45,546 nt of DNA from Roseomonas indoligenes (GTDB lineage Bacteria > Pseudomonadota > Alphaproteobacteria > Acetobacterales > Acetobacteraceae). The notes under the pieces were generated by a model, which worked only from the letters and a program-made list of their open reading frames with translations, had not been told where the DNA came from and searched no databases. Positions 41,760-45,546 of the stretch are shown in pieces (the first letter of the stretch is position 1; each line of letters starts with the position of its first letter). The DNA is taken from positions 1 to 45,546 of the forward strand of contig NZ_JAGIZA010000028.1 in the NCBI RefSeq assembly GCF_017813365.1. The letters are read 5' to 3'. The position numbers and the translations under genes are program-made.

Positions 41760-44700
41760 CTAGGATCGGGACAGGGCGGCGTCCACCGGCGCCGCGGGCG
41801 CTGCCGCCTCCCGCCGCGCCATCGCCCTGGCCACCACGTAGAAGGCCGGGGTGAAGACCAGCCCGAAGGCCGTGACGCCGAGCATGCCGGCGAAGACGGC
41901 GGTGCCGAGGCTCTGCCGCATTTCCGCGCCCGGGCCCGTGGCCAGGGCCAGCGGCAGCACGCCGAGGATGAAGGCGAGCGAGGTCATCAGGATCGGCCGG
42001 AGCCGCGTGCGGGCCGCCGCCTCGGCCGCCTGCCAGCGGGTCATGCCTTCCCCCTCGGCGTGCCGGGCGAATTCCACGATGAGGATCGCGTTCTTTGCCG
42101 CCAGGCCGATCAGCACCACGAGCCCGACCTGGACGAGCACGTTGTTGTCCAGGCCCCGATGGTTCACCCCGATCATGGCCGCCATCACCGACATCGGCGC
42201 GATCAGCACCACCGCCAGCGGCAGCAGCCAGCTCTCGTAGAGTGCGGCGAGCAGCAGGATGACGAAGACCACGGCCAGGCCGAAGGCGATCGGGGCGGTG
42301 TTGCCCTGGGTGGTCTCCTGCAGCGCGATCTCTGTCCACTCGAAGCCGAAGCCCGGGGGCAGCTCCTTGCGCAGCAGCTCCTCCATGGCCGCGATCGCCT
42401 GGCCGGTGGAGACGCCGGGCTTGGGCGCGCCCTGCACCTCGGCCGCGGGGTAGAGGTTGTAGCGGGGCACGCGATAGGCGGCGGTGTCCGGCTCCAGCGT
42501 GGCCAGCGCCCCGATCGGCACCATGGCGCCGTCGGCGTTGCGCGTGCGCAGCAGGGCCACGTCGCGCGGCGTCAGGCGCTGGGTTTCCTCGGCCTGGGCT
42601 GTGACGCGGTAGGTGCGGCCGAGGATGTTGAAGTCGTTGACGAAGGTGGAGCCTAGATAGGTGGAGAGCGCCTCCGAGACGCGGGACAGAGGCACGCCCA
42701 GCATCTCCGCCTTGCTGCGGTCCACCTCGGCCCGCAGCGTCGGGGTCTTGGTGTTGAACAGGGTAAAGGCCAGGGCGATCTCCGGGCGCGCATTGGCGGC
42801 GGCCACCACGCGGTTGGTTACCTCCTCCAGCGCCCGCGACCCCCGGTCACCACGGTCCTGGATATAGAACTTGAAGCCGCCGCCGGTGCCGATGCCCGGA
42901 ACGGAAGGCGGCGGGATGACGAGGGCGAGCGCGTCCTGCCCCTGGGAGAGCTTCGCCCGCACCGCCGCAGTGATGCCGGGGAAGGTCAGGCGCGCCGCCT
43001 CGCGCTCCTCGAAGGACTTGAGGGTGACGAAGACCACGCCGGCATTCGGGGCATTGGTGAAGGTGGCCCCGTCGAAGCCCGCGAAGGCCACGGCATGGGC
43101 CACGCCCGGGATCTCCCGCACGTCGCGGGCGGCCTGGCGGATCACCTCGTCGGTCCGCGACAGCGCCGCGCCCGGCGGAAGCTGGAAGGCGGTGATGAGG
43201 TAGCCACGGTCCAGCGGCGGGATCAGCCCCGTGGGCGTGCTCCGCACCTCATAGCCGGTGAAGGCGAGAAGACCGGCATAGAGGATCAGCAGCACGGCGG
43301 AGAGGCGCACCAGCCGCCGGGTCAGCGCGCCGTAGCCGAGGGAGAGCTTGTCGAAAAGCATGTTGAAGCCGCGGAAGAACAGGCCGAACGGCGCCCCGAT
43401 CCAGGCGCGCCAACCCGTCGCCTTCTCGTGCGTGTGCGGGCGCAGCAGCAGGGCGGCGAGCGCGGGCGAGAGGGTAAGCGAAACGAGGGCCGAGAGCAGC
43501 GTAGCGACGGCGATGGTGACGGCGAACTGCTTGTAGAAGGCGCCGGAGATACCTTCGATGAAGGCGGTTGGAATGAACACGGCGCAGAGGACGAGGGCGA
43601 TGGCGAGAAGGGCGAAGCCCACCTCGTCCATGGTGCGGCGCGTGGCGGCCACGGGGTCCATTCCCTCGGCCATGTGGCGCTCCACGTTCTCCACCACGAC
43701 GATGGCGTCATCCACCACGATGCCGATCGCCAGGATCAGGCCGAACATGGACAGGTTGTTCAGCGAGAGGCCGAGGACGGAGAGGAAGGCGAGCGTGCCG
43801 ATGATGGAGACGGGGATGGCGGCCAGCGGAATGATGGAGGCGCGCCAGGACTGGAGGAAGAGGATCACCACGAGCACGACGAGGATGATGGCTTCCACGA
43901 AGGTGTGGACCACAGCCTCCATGGATTGCTCGATGAAGTCCGTGGTATTGTAGACGGTGCTGTAGTCGATCCCCGGCGGGAAGTCCTTCTTCAGCTCCTC
44001 CAGCGTCGAGCGCAGGGCGGCCGCGGTGGCGAGGGCATTGGAGCCGGGGCGCTGGAAAACCGGCATGGCGACGGCGCGGTCACCGTCCAGGTAGGCGTTC
44101 ACCGTGTAGTCCTGGCTCCCCAGCTCCACCCGTGCCACGTCGTGCAGCCGCAGCGGCGCGCCGTCCTCCCCCGTCGCGACCACGATATCGCCGAACTCCT
44201 CCACGCTCCGCAGGCGCCCGAGCGCGCGGATGTTGAGCTGGAAGGCGCCGTCAGAGGCGGCGGTCGGCGGCTGGTTCAGCCCGCCCGCGGCCACCTGCAT
44301 GTTGGCGCGTTGCAGCGCCTGCACCACCTCGCCCGCGGTCAGCCCGCGGGCCGCGATCTTCGCGGGGTCGAGCCAGACGCGCATCGCGTAGTCCCGCGCG
44401 CCGAAGACCTGCACGTCGCCCACGCCGTCCAGGCGGGCGATGCGGTCCTTCACGTAGAGAGTGGCGTAGTTGGAGATGTACTGCGCGTCCCGCGATCCGT
44501 CCGGCGAGTACATGTGGATGAGCAGCATGATATCGGGGGAGGCCTTGCGGACCGTGATGCCGAGGCGCCGCACCTCTTCCGGCAGGCGCGGCTCCGCCAC
44601 CGCGATGCGGTTCTGGACGAGCACCTGAGCCTTGTCGACATCGGTGCCCTGGCGGAACACCACGTTCATGGCCAGCCGTCCGTCGCCGGTGGCCTGGGAG

Positions 44701-44942
44701 GAGACGTAGAGCATTCCCTCCACGCCGTTGATCTCCTGCTCCATGGGCGAAGCGACCGTCTCCGCGATCACGGCGGCCGAGGCCCCTGGATAGGTGGCGG
44801 CGATGGTGACGGTCGGGGGCGCGATCTCCGGGTACTCGCCGATCGGCAGCCGCGTGCCGGCGATGGCGCCGATCAGCACGATCGCGATGGAGATGACGGC
44901 GGCGAAGACCGGCCGCGCGATGAAGAACTGGGCGAAGCGCAT
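41760..44942 (-). CDS. RND multidrug efflux pump inner-membrane subunit (HAE1; MexF/OqxB-like)
   Basis: The 1060-residue pump starts MRFAQFFIARPVFAAVISIA, the standard RND opening. The proton-relay Asp pair lies in GIVVDDAIVVVENVERHM, and the Lys in LAAKNAILIVEFARH. AVAFAGFDGATFTNAPNAG followed by VFVTLKSFEEREA is close to the MexF/OqxB subgroup. Twelve membrane segments and two large periplasmic loops are present at normal length. The adaptor gene lies 22 bases upstream, giving an adaptor-pump operon. No outer-membrane channel gene is in view. Confidence 0.95.
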   Translation of the reverse strand: MRFAQFFIARPVFAAVISIAIVLIGAIAGTRLPIGEYPEIAPPTVTIAATYPGASAAVIAETVASPMEQEINGVEGMLYVSSQATGDGRLAMNVVFRQGTDVDKAQVLVQNRIAVAEPRLPEEVRRLGITVRKASPDIMLLIHMYSPDGSRDAQYISNYATLYVKDRIARLDGVGDVQVFGARDYAMRVWLDPAKIAARGLTAGEVVQALQRANMQVAAGGLNQPPTAASDGAFQLNIRALGRLRSVEEFGDIVVATGEDGAPLRLHDVARVELGSQDYTVNAYLDGDRAVAMPVFQRPGSNALATAAALRSTLEELKKDFPPGIDYSTVYNTTDFIEQSMEAVVHTFVEAIILVVLVVILFLQSWRASIIPLAAIPVSIIGTLAFLSVLGLSLNNLSMFGLILAIGIVVDDAIVVVENVERHMAEGMDPVAATRRTMDEVGFALLAIALVLCAVFIPTAFIEGISGAFYKQFAVTIAVATLLSALVSLTLSPALAALLLRPHTHEKATGWRAWIGAPFGLFFRGFNMLFDKLSLGYGALTRRLVRLSAVLLILYAGLLAFTGYEVRSTPTGLIPPLDRGYLITAFQLPPGAALSRTDEVIRQAARDVREIPGVAHAVAFAGFDGATFTNAPNAGVVFVTLKSFEEREAARLTFPGITAAVRAKLSQGQDALALVIPPPSVPGIGTGGGFKFYIQDRGDRGSRALEEVTNRVVAAANARPEIALAFTLFNTKTPTLRAEVDRSKAEMLGVPLSRVSEALSTYLGSTFVNDFNILGRTYRVTAQAEETQRLTPRDVALLRTRNADGAMVPIGALATLEPDTAAYRVPRYNLYPAAEVQGAPKPGVSTGQAIAAMEELLRKELPPGFGFEWTEIALQETTQGNTAPIAFGLAVVFVILLLAALYESWLLPLAVVLIAPMSVMAAMIGVNHRGLDNNVLVQVGLVVLIGLAAKNAILIVEFARHAEGEGMTRWQAAEAAARTRLRPILMTSLAFILGVLPLALATGPGAEMRQSLGTAVFAGMLGVTAFGLVFTPAFYVVARAMARREAAAPAAPVDAALSRS

Positions 44943-44964
44943 GGCACGTCCTCCTGGGTTCGGT

Positions 44965-45546
44965 TCAGCGGGCTTCGGCGACGCGGGCGCGACCCGCGAG
45001 GGGCCTCAGCTCCGCCGTGACACGGCCGCCGGGCCGGGCGAGATGAAGGCCGGAGACGACCACGTTGTCGTGCGGAGCGAGGCCGTCCCGCACCACGCGC
45101 AGCCCATCCACCACGGGGCCGAGGGCGACGGGCTTGGCCACCACCGTGCCATCGGCCGAGACCGTCATCACCACTCGCGCGGCCTGGTCGGCGGCGATGG
45201 CCGCGTCCGGCACCATCAGCACGTCGCCCTCCCCGGCGCGGAGGCGCAGGCGGGCGAAAGTGCCGGGGGTGAGGAAAAGGTCGGGGTTCGCGATCGTGGC
45301 GCGGGCGCGGATCGTGCCGGAGCGGTTGTTCAGCGCGGAATCCAGGAAGTCCATCCGCCCCTGGCGCGTGAACTCCGCCTCGTCGGCCAGGCGCAGCTGC
45401 ACGGGGCTCTCCTCCGCCTGGGGGCCGCGGCGGGTGAAGCGCAGCAGGTCGGCCTCGCTGAGGTCGAAGGTGGCGTAGATCGGGTCCAGCGCCACGATCG
45501 TCGTCAGCAGGGTGGCGCCGGCCTGGACGAGGTTGCCGGCGTCCAC
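44965..45546 (-). CDS. RND efflux periplasmic adaptor (MexE/AcrA-like), C-terminal part
   Basis: The 193 visible residues continue beyond the window end, so the N-terminus is missing. VDAGNLVQAGATLLTTIVAL and DPIYATFDLSEADLLRF are the lipoyl-to-beta-barrel junction typical of MexE-type adaptors. LTPGTFARLRLR and the membrane-proximal domain (VVDGLRVVRDGLAPHDNVVV) follow. It would bridge the RND pump to an outer-membrane channel. The apparent GTG at the window edge is an internal Val, not a start. Confidence 0.93.
   Translation of the reverse strand: MDAGNLVQAGATLLTTIVALDPIYATFDLSEADLLRFTRRGPQAEESPVQLRLADEAEFTRQGRMDFLDSALNNRSGTIRARATIANPDLFLTPGTFARLRLRAGEGDVLMVPDAAIAADQAARVVMTVSADGTVVAKPVALGPVVDGLRVVRDGLAPHDNVVVSGLHLARPGGRVTAELRPLAGRARVAEAR

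Noticed and set aside
1-45546. tRNA, rRNA, CRISPR, insertion sequence or attachment-site repeats
   Set aside because: No cloverleaf-type sequences, rRNA-like blocks, spaced direct repeats or transposase-like frames were recognised on reading both strands; a covariance-model search would settle the RNA question.

Overview
The window is GC-rich DNA (roughly 70% G+C by eye) from a Gram-negative alphaproteobacterium. The family mix fits the Acetobacteraceae/Roseomonas group: many periplasmic binding proteins with twin-arginine-like leaders, Liv-type and Pot-type transporters, amidases, NtaA-like flavin monooxygenases and an OqxB/MexF-type RND pump. The taxon is an inference from gene content. I see no rRNA, tRNA, CRISPR array, phage gene or insertion sequence. 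Coding density is very high, and many junctions are stop/start overlaps (ATGA, GTGA, TTGA).

Layout. (1) 1-1443: the 3' end of a secreted RTX protein with a carbohydrate-binding module. (2) 1577-9438, plus strand: a GAF-PucR-type regulator, an NtaA/DszA-type FMN monooxygenase, a complete Pot-type ABC transporter (binding protein, two permeases, ATPase), then a MarR regulator after two GC-rich hairpins. (3) 20560-9439, minus strand: a tightly packed 12-gene operon. In transcription order it holds an NMT1-type binding protein, a short-chain dehydrogenase, an isopenicillin-N-synthase-type 2OG/Fe(II) oxygenase, a complete branched-chain-amino-acid-type transporter (binding protein, LivH, LivM, LivG, LivF), a PhyH-type dioxygenase, an alpha/beta hydrolase, and a flavoprotein/[2Fe-2S] pair resembling SdhA plus half of SdhB. 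(4) 20853-25766, plus strand, divergent from (3): a cyclic amidohydrolase translationally coupled to a three-subunit molybdenum hydroxylase. (5) 34673-25755, minus strand: class-III aminotransferase, NTF2/SnoaL-FMO fusion, amidase, dipeptide-type binding protein, and small and large subunits of an N,N-dimethylformamidase-like iron amidohydrolase. A TetR regulator is divergent from it at 34781. (6) 40815-35427, minus strand: penicillin-acylase-family amidase, amidase-signature enzyme, and a second dipeptide-type binding protein paralogous to the one in (5). (7) 41662-40973: a MarC-family membrane protein. (8) 45546-41760, minus strand: an RND adaptor (cut by the window end) and its pump.

How the genes may work together. 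Blocks 2-6 look like adjacent catabolic modules, each pairing high-affinity uptake with oxidative or hydrolytic enzymes. C-N bond hydrolysis recurs: cyclic amidohydrolase, two amidase-signature enzymes, penicillin acylase, DMFase-like enzyme and a formamidase-like hydrolase. Ring or side-chain oxidation is also common: molybdenum hydroxylase, two Fe/2OG-type oxygenases, an FMO and an NtaA-type monooxygenase. A reasonable inference is that the region handles amide- or lactam-containing or N-heterocyclic compounds. No substrate can be read from sequence. The parts I find most interesting are the 12-gene operon with its reduced SdhA/half-SdhB pair, the two-subunit DMFase-like locus, and the duplicated orphan binding-protein/amidase modules.
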